Below, one piece after another: positions 54,677 to 64,000 of a stretch of DNA of 64,000 bases. The position numbers were made by a program, and so were the translations under genes. The stretch covers positions 1,304,501 to 1,368,500 of the forward strand of contig NZ_CP151099.1 in assembly GCF_038096175.1 (NCBI RefSeq), written 5' to 3'. Below the pieces are notes generated by a model that was not told the DNA's origin, did no database searches, and worked only from the letters and a program-made list of their open reading frames with translations. This stretch comes from Nostoc sp. UHCC 0302 (GTDB taxonomy: Bacteria; Cyanobacteriota; Cyanobacteriia; Cyanobacteriales; Nostocaceae). Positions within the stretch are counted from its first letter, which is position 1. The number at the start of each line of letters is the position of its first letter.

Positions 54677-56986
54677 GTGTTTGAAACATTGAAGCCGAAA
54701 AAAATTGCTATTTTGGGAGGAGGAATAGCATCTTTGACTACAGCTTATGAATTAACAAACCAGCCAGGATGGAATAGTCTTGATGAAATCACTATTTATC
54801 AGACAGGTTGGCGTTTAGGCGGAAAGTGTGCAACGGGACGTAATGTTAAACTCCATAAACCTGATCATGAGCCTGACTACCGAATTGAAGAACATGGGTT
54901 GCACATTTTTTTTGGATTCTACGAAAATGCCTTCCGTTTGCTTAAAGAATGCTATGACGAATCGGGAGGAAACGGGCCATTCAGCACTATAGAAGATGCT
55001 TTTAAGCCCCATAATCTGATTGTTCTGGAAGAATACATCAATCAGAATTGGATAAATTTGCCCTTTGATTTTCCGGCTAATACCCTAGTGCCGTGGCAAG
55101 GCGGTGGTATTTCTTCACTCTGGGAGAACATCTACACAACTCTTAAATTTGTTATTCAAATTTATACAGAAATCGGCTATGGCCAATTACAGAAACCTGC
55201 AAACTTCGTAGAAGTTATTAGTCAACAGATAGCACTTGGTAAAGAGGTTATAGAATTCCTTTTAGAGGGGAGCATCTTACAGTTTCCTGACCAATTGATT
55301 CAGTTATTGCTGAAAGAACCTAGCCGTTGGGAAACATGGTTCAAGAACATAAATCAGGACATCAAAACAGCCTTGGAAAATCTTGATTTTACTTCTGATG
55401 CAGTGTTTCTGAATTTTGCTTGTAACCTAGCTCAATTACTTCCCCAAAATACCAAAACTCACAGACGTGAACATCACCAACTCATTCTCAAGCTTATAGA
55501 CCGATTTACAGAGCGCTTGAACCAACAACGAGAACCTAGCGATGAGCAAAATGCTTATACTGGTTGGCGCTTGACATTAATCGACCTTGCACTAGCAAAC
55601 ATCCGGGGTCTATTTGTGGATGATGTAATTCAATATCGTTCCTTGGATATTTTAGATGAGTATGACTATAGGGACTGGCTACTGAAACATGGTGCGCGGA
55701 AAAAAAGCGTCGATTCAGCGTTTATTCGAGTTTTGTACGATCTCGTTTATGGGTTTTTAGACGGCAATATTAACAAGCCTCGATTAGCGGCAGGAACAGC
55801 TATCCGCATTCTCATGACCATCCTTTTCCAGTACAACGGTGCGATTATGTGGAAAATGCAAGCTGGAATGGGTGAGACTGTGATCACTCCGTTATATCAA
55901 GTGCTGAAGGAGCGAGGTGTTAAATTTAAATTCTTTCATGTCGTTAAGCAGTTACACCTGGACGAAGATCAGAAATCCATTGCCAGTATTACAATAGCTC
56001 GCCAAGTTAATTTAAAAAATCCAGCGCAGGAATATCAACCGTTAATCAACGTTAAAGGCTTGCTTTGTTGGCCAAACCAGCCTCTCTACGACCAAATTGT
56101 GGACGAAGAGGCTAAAACTCTTCAAGAACAAAATATTGACCTAGAGTCACATTGGACACCGTGGCAGGATGTAGAAGAAATTACTCTAAGCGCCAAAAAT
56201 GACGATTTTGATATCGTAGTGCTTGGCATACCCATAGCTGGTTTACCTTCTATCTGTGATCAACTAATCCATGCCGAGAAAAATCCGGCTCATCAACAAT
56301 GGCAAAATATGGTGACTAACGTCAAGACAGTAACCACTCAAGGCGGACAGATATGGCTCAAGCCTACTCTGTCACAACTGGGATGGAAACTGTCTAGTCC
56401 AGTATTAGGAGCTTATGTTGAGCCGCTTGATGTCTATGCAGATATGAGCGAGTTGCTTCAGCGAGAAAACTGGCCTGCTGAACATTATCCTTATAACGTT
56501 GCCTATTTTACTGGAGTGATTGCAGACCCAGGGATTCCTCCTAGTAGTGAGTATACTTTTCCAGCGCAACAACAGAAAAAAATAGAGTCAGAAGCGATCG
56601 CTTTCCTTAAAACTCAGATTGGACATCTTTGGCCTAATGCAACTCTCCAAGAAAACCCCCAAGGCTTGAATTGGGAGTTACTAGTAGATTTGAAAAACCG
56701 TCAAGGAGCCGAACGTTTTGATGCTCAATACTGGCGCGTTAATATCGACCCTTCAGAGCGCTATGTGCTTTCTGTACCTGGAAGTACTAAGTATCGTCTC
56801 AAGACTGATGAATCTGGGTTTAATAATCTTTACTTAACAGGTGATTGGATTAACAACGGTTACAATTCTGGCTGCGTTGAAGCAACTGTAATGTCAGCGA
56901 TGCAAACGGCGCGAGCAATTTTACAGCAATGCTTTCGCATCAAGTATACAAAAGAAATTATTGGTGAATGGGATTCTTGGATCTAA
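54677..56986 (+). CDS. Large FAD-dependent oxidoreductase (amine-oxidase/desaturase-like)
   Basis: 769 residues from a GTG with AAGGAC upstream. FAD Rossmann motif KKIAILGGGIASLTTAYELT near residue 10, then GWRLGGKCATGRN and EEHGLHIFFGFYENAFRLLK, the flavin-contact region of the phytoene-desaturase/hydroxysqualene-dehydroxylase group. A long helical insert (about 150-370) holds no recognised motif. The C-terminal FAD end is NNLYLTGDWINNGYNSGCVE then ATVMSAMQTARAI. Longer than carotenoid desaturases (about 500), so a separate subfamily. Probably works with the ADC-like protein upstream on a lipid, terpenoid or polyketide substrate; the exact chemistry is unknown. Confidence 0.85.
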   Translation: MFETLKPKKIAILGGGIASLTTAYELTNQPGWNSLDEITIYQTGWRLGGKCATGRNVKLHKPDHEPDYRIEEHGLHIFFGFYENAFRLLKECYDESGGNGPFSTIEDAFKPHNLIVLEEYINQNWINLPFDFPANTLVPWQGGGISSLWENIYTTLKFVIQIYTEIGYGQLQKPANFVEVISQQIALGKEVIEFLLEGSILQFPDQLIQLLLKEPSRWETWFKNINQDIKTALENLDFTSDAVFLNFACNLAQLLPQNTKTHRREHHQLILKLIDRFTERLNQQREPSDEQNAYTGWRLTLIDLALANIRGLFVDDVIQYRSLDILDEYDYRDWLLKHGARKKSVDSAFIRVLYDLVYGFLDGNINKPRLAAGTAIRILMTILFQYNGAIMWKMQAGMGETVITPLYQVLKERGVKFKFFHVVKQLHLDEDQKSIASITIARQVNLKNPAQEYQPLINVKGLLCWPNQPLYDQIVDEEAKTLQEQNIDLESHWTPWQDVEEITLSAKNDDFDIVVLGIPIAGLPSICDQLIHAEKNPAHQQWQNMVTNVKTVTTQGGQIWLKPTLSQLGWKLSSPVLGAYVEPLDVYADMSELLQRENWPAEHYPYNVAYFTGVIADPGIPPSSEYTFPAQQQKKIESEAIAFLKTQIGHLWPNATLQENPQGLNWELLVDLKNRQGAERFDAQYWRVNIDPSERYVLSVPGSTKYRLKTDESGFNNLYLTGDWINNGYNSGCVEATVMSAMQTARAILQQCFRIKYTKEIIGEWDSWI

Positions 56987-57065
56987 TGATATTGTTTATT
57001 TAATCCTGATAATTTCACCAAACTTGAGCAATCATTGGGTGGTCAAAATATAGACTAACTCTACA

Positions 57066-57117
57066 ATCGATACATTTTCAAAACTAGCTTGAAGTTCGAC
57101 TTTGAAAATGTATCGAT
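57066..57117. promoter_or_regulatory. Perfect 17-bp stem hairpin between the oxidoreductase and the kinase
   Basis: ATCGATACATTTTCAAA and its exact complement TTTGAAAATGTATCGAT flank an 18-nt loop. It stands 79 nt after the oxidoreductase stop and 66 nt before the kinase ATG. No T-run follows, so it may be a terminator of another type or an operator of the kinase. Confidence 0.6.
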
Positions 57118-57183
57118 GATGCTAAGGCTTACATCGTCAACTTTTTAAATATATAAAAAATTCATACAATACTAACATAAGTT

Positions 57184-60100
57184 ATGATTAGCTTATCTAA
57201 CTACCAGATTATAGAACTAATTTATGATGAAACAACTACTGCTGTTTATCGTGCCATCAGAAATCAGGATGGTAAGTTAGTAGTTGTTAAGTTTTTAAAG
57301 AGAGAATATTATGAAGTTAAAAATGCTGCCAGATTAAAGAATGAGTATGAGCTAATTAAAAATCTAGAGATTAAAGGAGTTGTTAAGGCTTACAGCCTAG
57401 AAAAAACTAACAATAGTTTGGCTTTAATTTTAGAAAATTTTAATGGCTTACCGCTTTCCAATATTATTAAATCTCAAAAAATTAACTTAATAGATTTTCT
57501 AAAAGTAGGAATTGAAATTACCCAAGCTTTAGGTGAGTTGCATCAAAATCACATTATTCATAAAGATATTAAACCACAAAATATTCTAGCTAACTTAGAA
57601 ACTCATCAAGTTAAAATTATTGATTTTTCTATTTCGTCTCTTCTTTCCAAAGAGAAACCTAAACTCAGTAATCCTGATTTACTTGAGGGAACTATAGCCT
57701 ATATGTCCCCAGAGCAAACAGGACGGATGAATCGCTCACTTGACTATCGCACAGACTTCTATTCTCTGGGAGCCACCTTTTATGAAATGCTCACAGGAAG
57801 CCTGCCTTTTAATGTCACTGATCCGATGGAATTAGTGCATTGTCATATTGCCAAACAGCCAGTCTCAGTAGATTATTTAATGCCAGAAATTCCTGAAGTA
57901 ATTTCTGCAATTGTCATGAAGTTACTCAGCAAGACTGCTGAAGATAGATACCAAAGTGCTTTTGGGCTTAAAGCTGACCTAGAAAAATGTCTCAATCAGT
58001 TAGAGGAAAATACTCAAGTATCTAGCTTTCAGATTGGTCAGCAGGATCAATCAAGCCAATTGCAAATTCCAGAGAAACTCTATGGTCGAGAGGTAGAAAC
58101 AGAAATTTTACTAAATGCTTTTGAAAAAATCAATCAGGGTAAAAAAGAGTTAGTATTGGTTGCTGGTTATTCAGGCATTGGTAAGTCGGCATTGGTGAAT
58201 GAAATTCATAAGTCTGTTATCCAAAAAAAAGGCTATTTCATTACAGGTAAATTCGAACAGTTTAAGCGGAATATTCCTTATGCTTCTCTAATTCAAGCTC
58301 TTCAAGAATTGACACGGCAATTACTGACAGAAAGCGAAGCACAGCTAGCTACTTGGAGAGAAAAAATACTAGTGTCTTTGGCTCCTAATGCTCAAATCAT
58401 TATTGATGTCATTCCTGAAGTGGAACTGATTATTGGTAAGCAACTAGCAGTCCCACAATTAGAAACAACAGAATCTCAAAATCGATTTAATTTAGTTTTT
58501 CAAAAATTCATAAATGTTTTCGCTCAAAAAGAATGCCCATTGGTTCTTTTTTTAGATGATTTGCAATGGGCAGATTTAGCTTCGCTCAAACTGATTCAGC
58601 TATTAGCTACAGATCCCGACAGTCAATATCTATTAATAATTGGAGCATACCGAGATAACGAGGTTAATATCAAGCATCCATTAATATTGATTTTACAAGA
58701 GATGGAGAAAAATCAGGTAACTCTCAATAAAATTATATGCCAACCTCTTAAAATTACCGATGTAGATCAATTAATTATTGATACTTTTAAATGTGATGTG
58801 GAAAGAGCTAAGCCTTTATCAAGGCTCATTTTTAATAAAACTGGTGGTAATCCATTTTTTATAACTCAGCTTATCAACTTTATTTATCAGGAAAATCTGC
58901 TGTCATTTAACTTTAGTATAGGTCGTTGGCAGTGGGAAATCGAAGAAATTATTGATATAGGAATTACCGATAATGTTGTTGAATTAATGATTGGTAAAAT
59001 CCAAAAGTTACAACATAATACTCAAAATGTTTTAAAGTTAGCTGCTTGCATTGGTAATCGTTTTAATTTAGATATCCTCTCTGTAATTAACGAAAAATCT
59101 CCGAAAACTACAGCATTTGAACTTTGGGAAGCACTTAAAAATGGTTTGATTTTACCTTTAGATGATGCTTATAAACTACCACAGCTTTTAGATGAGGTAA
59201 ATCATTTTGTAGTTGATTATAAATTTCTGCATGACAGAGTACAGCAAGCAGCTTATGCTTTGATTCCTGACGAGCAAAAAAAGCAAGTTCATTTAAAAAT
59301 TGGTAGGCTACTTTTAAAAAATCTAGACCAAAGTTTACTAGAAGAAAAAATATTTGATGTTGTTAATCAGTTAAATATCGGTGCGGAATTAGTTGTCTCA
59401 CAAGAAGAAAGATATAGCCTGGCACAATTAAATCTCATGATGGGACGTAAAGCTAAGGATTCAGCTGCTTATGAATCTGCCGTAAAATTTTTTAGGATTG
59501 GTTTAGATATGCTGGCATATGATAGCTGGCATAAGGATTATGAATTGACCCTTTCTCTTCATGTAGAAACAATAGAAGCGGAATATTTAAATACAAATTT
59601 TGAGCAGGCTGAAGAACTTTTTGATAGTGTTATCCTACACAGCAAAAATGTTCTAGATAGACTGAAAATATACGAGAAGAAAATTCAGTTTTATATTTCT
59701 CAGAATAGGATGCGAGAAGCATTAGATATGAATTTACAAGTTATCGATATGCTGGGAGTGTCTTTATCAACAGCTCCACCAGATAATTTGATAATTGAAG
59801 AGTTAGCCTATTTGCCAGAAATGACTGATGCTAATAAGCTTGCTGCCATGAAGATGTTGAGAACAGCGTTACCTCCTGCTTATTTTGCTGAACCTACACT
59901 CGTCCCATTAATTTCTTTTACATTAGTCAATCTTTGTCTCCAATACGGAAATTCATCTTTGTCATCCCATGCTTATGCTTCTTACGGATTAGTCTTATGT
60001 GGTTATCTTCAGGATATTGAATCAGGATATCAATTTGGTAAGTTGTCTTTAAAAGTATTAGATCAGTTCGATGTTAAAGAGCTAAAGTGTAAAGTTTACG

Positions 60101-62529
60101 GGCTATTTAATATCTTTGTTCGGCACTGGAAAGAGCATATTCAAGAAACGATAGAACCTCTCCAAGATGGTCTTCAACACGCTCTAGAGGTCGGAGATAT
60201 TGAGTATGCAGGGTACAATGGGATATTAGCTTGTTGGCATTCTTTCTTTGCTGGAGAAAATATAGAACTTCTTGAGAATAGAATACAACCCTACATAAAC
60301 TTAGCATATAAAATTAAACAAGACCATTTTATTTTCAGTATGCAAATCTTGCACCAATTGATTTTGGATCTAGGTTCAGAACTAAAAAATTATGGTTATC
60401 TAGAAAGCGAAAGTTTCAATGGATTAATGATGCAAAAAATTGCTGGAAATAATACAGCAACTTTTTTCGCATATGGAGCAAAAGCTATTGTTCACTATTT
60501 TTTAAAAAATTATATTCAATCTGTTGAAAATGCTAAGTCAGCTCAAAAATATGAAGCCGCAGTAGCCGGAACTGTTCATTTAGCTCAATATATTTTTTAT
60601 GAATCTCTGGCTCTGCTTGCACTTTATCTAAATCGGGTTTCTGAGCCAATTACAAATACTCAGAGTGAATTCAAAGAAGTGCTAGAACAAGTAGAAATAA
60701 ATCAGACAAAATTGAAGAAATGGGCTTTTCATGCTCCAGTCAATTATCAGCATAAATATGACCTTGTAGAAGCAGAAAAAGCGCAGTTTTTGGGGCAAAC
60801 TGTAGTTGCGATGGAATATTACGATAGGGCAATTCAGGGCGCAGCTAATTCTGGTTATATTCAAGAAGAGGCACTAGCTTATGAACGAGCAGCAGAATTT
60901 TATTTGAGTTTGGGAAGAAATGAATTTGCTTCATTATACATGACAAAGGCGCACGGCGGTTATGTTCGCTGGGGAGCGATCGCCAAGGTTCAAGATTTAG
61001 AATTGAGATATCCAGAGTTAATTGTAAAAGTATCAACAAAAGAGCAAGTAGAATTTACAAAAACTAATATAGCTTCTACTACTAGCGCTAAAGTTAGTGG
61101 ACTGGATTTGATCACAGTTACTAAAGCATCACAAGCTTTGTCTGAAGAAATATTACTTGGCAATTTATTAGAAAAACTCATGAAAATTGTGATTGAGAAT
61201 GCTGGCGCTCAATCTGGTTTTCTAATCCTAGTAAAGGAAGGTAAGCTGTTCATCGAAGCTAAAGCAGTTGTAGATAGAGATGAGTTGATAGTAGGTCAAT
61301 CAATACTAGTTGAAACTAGTCAGCAGTTGCCTATATCCGTCATCAATTATGTGGAAAGAACTAGAGAAGATGTAGTTCTAGAAAATGCAACTTCTGATGT
61401 CAGGTTTGCAACAGATCCTTATATTGCTAAAAGTCAACTTAAGTCAATGTTATGTACGTCTATTATTCATCAAGGCCAGCTCATTGGTATACTTTACTTA
61501 GAAAATAATCTTATTTTAGGAGCGTTCACTCCTTATAGGTTGCAAATATTAAAAATTCTGTCTTCCCAAGCAGCTATTTCCCTAGAGAATGCCAGACTTT
61601 ACACGCATTTAGAAGAAAAAATTACAGAAAGAACTAAAGAATTAAACGAGAAAAACTTCCGGTTAGAACAAACACTCCATGAACTAAAACTTACACAGTC
61701 ACAACTTATTCAAACAGAAAAAATGTCTAGTTTGGGGCAAATGGTTGCTGGTGTTGCTCATGAGATTAATAACCCTGTTAACTTTATTCACGGTAACCTT
61801 TCTCACATTGATGATTACACTAAATTGTTACTAAATTTAATTAATATTTACCAAAAAAGTTATCCTAATACAACGCCAGAGGTTGATAAATTTTTAGCAG
61901 ATATTGACTTTAATTTTTTAAAAGAAGACATACCTAAAACTTTATCTTCTATGAAAATTGGTACACAGCGTATTCGTGAGATTGTGCTGACACTACGTAA
62001 CTTCTCTCGTCTAGATGAAGCTGATATAAAACTTGTCAATATTCATGAGGGAATTGATAGCACTCTCTTAATTTTGCAGAATCATTTCCAAGCTAAGTCT
62101 GGGCTACCTGCAATTAAAATTATTAAAGATTACGGCGAGTTGCCAAAAGTAGAATGTTACGCAGGACTATTAAATCAGGTATTTATGAATATCTTAATTA
62201 ATGGTATTGATGCCCTAAACAATTTCAACAAAGAAACCATCACAATAAGCAACAACTATCAAAGCACAGTTACAATTTGCACTAAATTAGTGAATTCTGA
62301 TTGGGTAGCTATATCCATTAAAGATAATGGGGTAGGGATAAGCAATAGTGTTAAACAAAGACTATTCGATCCCTTTTTTACAACTAAACCAGTGGGACAA
62401 GGTACTGGTTTAGGATTATCAATCAGTTATCAAATTATTGTAGAGCAACATCACGGTAAGATTGAGTGTATTTCTGAACTAGGAAAAGGGGCAGAGTTTG
62501 TGATTGAAATTCCCATCCGGCAGAAATGA
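57184..62529 (+). CDS. Dual Ser/Thr kinase - AAA ATPase - GAF - histidine kinase
   Basis: 1781 residues. Ser/Thr kinase at 1-270: [12 protein letters not shown] (ATP Lys), [10 protein letters not shown] near 126, [10 protein letters not shown] where the usual DFG is DFS, and [23 protein letters not shown]_16/STAND-type ATPase from about 300 with Walker [14 protein letters not shown] near 331 and Walker [13 protein letters not shown] long TPR-like helical region (about 750-1290), GAF (about 1325-1475), HisKA with [18 protein letters not shown] near 1528 and HATPase_c with [14 protein letters not shown]. This layout is that of the cyanobacterial HstK group, which joins Ser/Thr and His phosphorylation. 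No receiver is present, so the partner is elsewhere. A dead relative lies at 11.9 kb. Confidence 0.95.
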   Translation: MISLSNYQIIELIYDETTTAVYRAIRNQDGKLVVVKFLKREYYEVKNAARLKNEYELIKNLEIKGVVKAYSLEKTNNSLALILENFNGLPLSNIIKSQKINLIDFLKVGIEITQALGELHQNHIIHKDIKPQNILANLETHQVKIIDFSISSLLSKEKPKLSNPDLLEGTIAYMSPEQTGRMNRSLDYRTDFYSLGATFYEMLTGSLPFNVTDPMELVHCHIAKQPVSVDYLMPEIPEVISAIVMKLLSKTAEDRYQSAFGLKADLEKCLNQLEENTQVSSFQIGQQDQSSQLQIPEKLYGREVETEILLNAFEKINQGKKELVLVAGYSGIGKSALVNEIHKSVIQKKGYFITGKFEQFKRNIPYASLIQALQELTRQLLTESEAQLATWREKILVSLAPNAQIIIDVIPEVELIIGKQLAVPQLETTESQNRFNLVFQKFINVFAQKECPLVLFLDDLQWADLASLKLIQLLATDPDSQYLLIIGAYRDNEVNIKHPLILILQEMEKNQVTLNKIICQPLKITDVDQLIIDTFKCDVERAKPLSRLIFNKTGGNPFFITQLINFIYQENLLSFNFSIGRWQWEIEEIIDIGITDNVVELMIGKIQKLQHNTQNVLKLAACIGNRFNLDILSVINEKSPKTTAFELWEALKNGLILPLDDAYKLPQLLDEVNHFVVDYKFLHDRVQQAAYALIPDEQKKQVHLKIGRLLLKNLDQSLLEEKIFDVVNQLNIGAELVVSQEERYSLAQLNLMMGRKAKDSAAYESAVKFFRIGLDMLAYDSWHKDYELTLSLHVETIEAEYLNTNFEQAEELFDSVILHSKNVLDRLKIYEKKIQFYISQNRMREALDMNLQVIDMLGVSLSTAPPDNLIIEELAYLPEMTDANKLAAMKMLRTALPPAYFAEPTLVPLISFTLVNLCLQYGNSSLSSHAYASYGLVLCGYLQDIESGYQFGKLSLKVLDQFDVKELKCKVYGLFNIFVRHWKEHIQETIEPLQDGLQHALEVGDIEYAGYNGILACWHSFFAGENIELLENRIQPYINLAYKIKQDHFIFSMQILHQLILDLGSELKNYGYLESESFNGLMMQKIAGNNTATFFAYGAKAIVHYFLKNYIQSVENAKSAQKYEAAVAGTVHLAQYIFYESLALLALYLNRVSEPITNTQSEFKEVLEQVEINQTKLKKWAFHAPVNYQHKYDLVEAEKAQFLGQTVVAMEYYDRAIQGAANSGYIQEEALAYERAAEFYLSLGRNEFASLYMTKAHGGYVRWGAIAKVQDLELRYPELIVKVSTKEQVEFTKTNIASTTSAKVSGLDLITVTKASQALSEEILLGNLLEKLMKIVIENAGAQSGFLILVKEGKLFIEAKAVVDRDELIVGQSILVETSQQLPISVINYVERTREDVVLENATSDVRFATDPYIAKSQLKSMLCTSIIHQGQLIGILYLENNLILGAFTPYRLQILKILSSQAAISLENARLYTHLEEKITERTKELNEKNFRLEQTLHELKLTQSQLIQTEKMSSLGQMVAGVAHEINNPVNFIHGNLSHIDDYTKLLLNLINIYQKSYPNTTPEVDKFLADIDFNFLKEDIPKTLSSMKIGTQRIREIVLTLRNFSRLDEADIKLVNIHEGIDSTLLILQNHFQAKSGLPAIKIIKDYGELPKVECYAGLLNQVFMNILINGIDALNNFNKETITISNNYQSTVTICTKLVNSDWVAISIKDNGVGISNSVKQRLFDPFFTTKPVGQGTGLGLSISYQIIVEQHHGKIECISELGKGAEFVIEIPIRQK

Positions 62530-62740
62530 GCGCTACATTATGTAAATTAACCCAAGTAGCTAAACAAGATTTATTGAATTACAGATGGGATTCTGTTACA
62601 GAAATATTATTCTATTTTAACTTGATTAATTAACCCATTCGCAGGAGGTGGTTAGTAAGTCAATAAGTGTACTTTAGTTCTAGTCAAACCAATACAAAAT
62701 GGTTTGAAGCCGCGCTCATACAAGAGAGGTAGTATTCATT

Positions 62741-63064
62741 TTGAAACTAATATTTACCCGCTTCTTAACAGTAAATAGCTTGATACTATCCGCAGCTTTT
62801 TTACTGTCTGGGCAGACTTCTGCTAATGCTCAGCAACAGTTTACTAATCTTACTCCAGCACAAACTCAACGTTTATCCCATGATTTGTTTCCATCTAGCT
62901 CCCAAGACTTTTTCAAGCAAGGTAACGATTTGATTGAAAGAGAAATTCAAATTCTCAGACAGAGGAAACTTTCCTCGACTGAACCTGTTCTTAAGATTGA
63001 TTTAATCCCGCGGGTAAAAAAAGGCCCCTTACCCAGCAATCGCTCTGAAGACTTATCCAACTAA
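62741..63064 (+). CDS. Small exported hypothetical protein
   Basis: 107 residues from TTG with AGAGAGGT 10 nt upstream. Signal peptide MKLIFTRFLTVNSLILSAAF with cleavage after SANA; mature part QQQFTNLTPAQTQRLSHDLF, PSSSQDFFKQGNDLIEREIQ, then a basic tail. Short, polar and helical, of the kind secreted to the periplasm. No family recognised. It follows the giant kinase on the same strand by 211 nt, with no proven link. Confidence 0.65.
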   Translation: MKLIFTRFLTVNSLILSAAFLLSGQTSANAQQQFTNLTPAQTQRLSHDLFPSSSQDFFKQGNDLIEREIQILRQRKLSSTEPVLKIDLIPRVKKGPLPSNRSEDLSN

Positions 63065-64000
63065 AAAGCTAATCAGCATTAAAGTTATATCTTCAGATAG
63101 AAGCCAGAATTTAAATATTTTGATAGTAAAAAATAAAAAATGTTCTCAATTCTGGCTCTTAATTCTCCATCTCTTCAAAAGAAGAGTTTAGATATAAATT
63201 AACTTAATTATCATTTTTTTACCGTAAGATCAGTCACAGTTACAGTTGTCCGAAAGGCTTTACACGAACGCGATCGCCCAAGGGGCAGGCACGCTACACC
63301 CAGCGCTAAAGGCGATCGCCTTCCAAATTCCAAACATTACACTAATGTTTTTTAGCTGCTCCTAAAGAATCTTCTAGATTAAACATAGCAGCCTCAATTC
63401 TCTACAAATCTCTCTCAATTACTACTTTTTCGGCTTAAGCAAATTTGTACTGACTTCGACTTACACAATTTATTAACTATCTTAGGCTTATTCTCAAATC
63501 TGAGTCCGCTGCACCATCGCCTTCCACTAATATTTTTACTATTTTTTTTGGATGAATGTCCTGTTTTAACTCTCTAATCCTTGTAGATGGGATTGGGAAA
63601 CGCAAAGTATTATTGGAGAGCATTGTGTGAGTATAGATAATGAAGGTCGCGGCAGTGGCAGGTTTTGGCTAAAAGATTTCTGCTTACACTGATACCAATT
63701 TTATATGAAGCTACGCTTTATTTACCTTCAGGCTAATGCCTGGACAGCAGTTGTGATGATGGGGAGGCAGCTTTGCTAACTTGTAGATGCAAAGCGGTGA
63801 AGGGATCGCAGTCTTCTAGTGCGTCCGCTACACGTTGGCAGAAGCCTCTTGCAAAGAAGGCGGTTCTCGTCGATTGCGTAAAGCCTTTTGGGCATGGCTG
63901 AGTCGCAGAGCGACACGCTTCGCGAACACTTAACGCGCAGCGTCTCCGTTCGCCTTAGTCTCCCACAGGACAAGGAGTTACCCCCAAACCCAAAAGGCTT
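63065..64000. other. Terminal spacer with repeats and weak coding debris
   Basis: HIP1 sites near 63271 and 63312. A 40-codon frame near 63563-63691 reads CRWDWETQSIIGEHCVSIDN and GRGSGRFWLKDFCLH before a stop, perhaps a gene remnant, unrecognised. From about 63830 onward palindromic repeats (GAGTCGCAGAGCGACACGCT, TTCGCGAACACTTAACGCGC) fill the end. No gene is supported. Confidence 0.4.

Noticed and set aside
63776-63973. A 65-codon minus-strand frame rich in Arg and Ser
   Set aside because: It lies wholly within dispersed palindromic repeats and has no start signals.

Overview
The window looks like chromosomal DNA of a filamentous, Nostoc-like cyanobacterium. The octamer GCGATCGC (the cyanobacterial HIP1 site) is scattered through genes and spacers. 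Coding density is low. Many gene families are typical of that group: multi-PAS/GAF kinases, a Ser/Thr-kinase/AAA/histidine-kinase giant, a SelD fused to an NADH-dehydrogenase-like domain, pentapeptide-repeat proteins, and a cytokinin-dehydrogenase-like oxidoreductase. Long AT-rich spacers hold dispersed hairpin repeats. The genus call is inference; no rRNA or tRNA gene was seen.

Layout. 0.3-5.4 kb: a very large hybrid histidine kinase. 5.4-9.4 kb: a tiny minus-strand gene whose product has the layout of a lasso-peptide precursor, then a two-lobed TrkA/ion-channel gene cut by an IS630-type element with TA duplication. 9.8-13.5 kb: a CKX-like FAD oxidase, an IS1-type remnant, a decayed kinase and an alpha/beta hydrolase. 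13.5-15.3 kb: almost gene-free apart from a 50-residue ribbon-helix-helix protein. 15.3-22 kb: an SMR transporter, an FAD/Rieske oxidoreductase broken by one in-frame TGA, then TetR, a 20-bp palindromic operator, a DUF2141 protein, an Omp85-like protein and an ABC-2 permease. 22-27 kb: exported small proteins, a CadD-type transporter, a DUF1003 protein, a relic of HsdR and an RTX-like protein.

27.7-32.4 kb: three paralogous pentapeptide-repeat proteins in a row, sharing an unnamed N-terminal module. 33-39.8 kb: the SelD fusion and a LivK-LivH-LivM-LivG branched-chain/neutral amino-acid ABC importer without LivF. 39.8-41.5 kb: an Rpn-family nuclease gene truncated by an IS5-type element. 41.7-48.5 kb: small genes, a frameshifted zinc alcohol dehydrogenase, a HAD phosphatase, an exported lipase, and relics of HlyD and AraC genes among repeats. 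48.6-52.3 kb: a fused response-regulator/thioredoxin-reductase-like protein beside a cyclic-nucleotide-binding histidine kinase, probably a two-component redox pair. 53.3-57 kb: an acetoacetate-decarboxylase-like protein with a large FAD-dependent oxidoreductase. 57.2-62.5 kb: a 1781-residue dual Ser/Thr and histidine kinase.

Signal transduction and gene decay dominate. At least eight genes are interrupted, truncated or reduced to fragments, two of them by identifiable insertion sequences. The strongest candidates for new biology are the orphan lasso-like precursor, the pentapeptide trio with its common module, the redox-fused response regulator lacking the usual cysteine pair, and the palindrome-controlled TetR/DUF2141/Omp85/ABC-2 locus.
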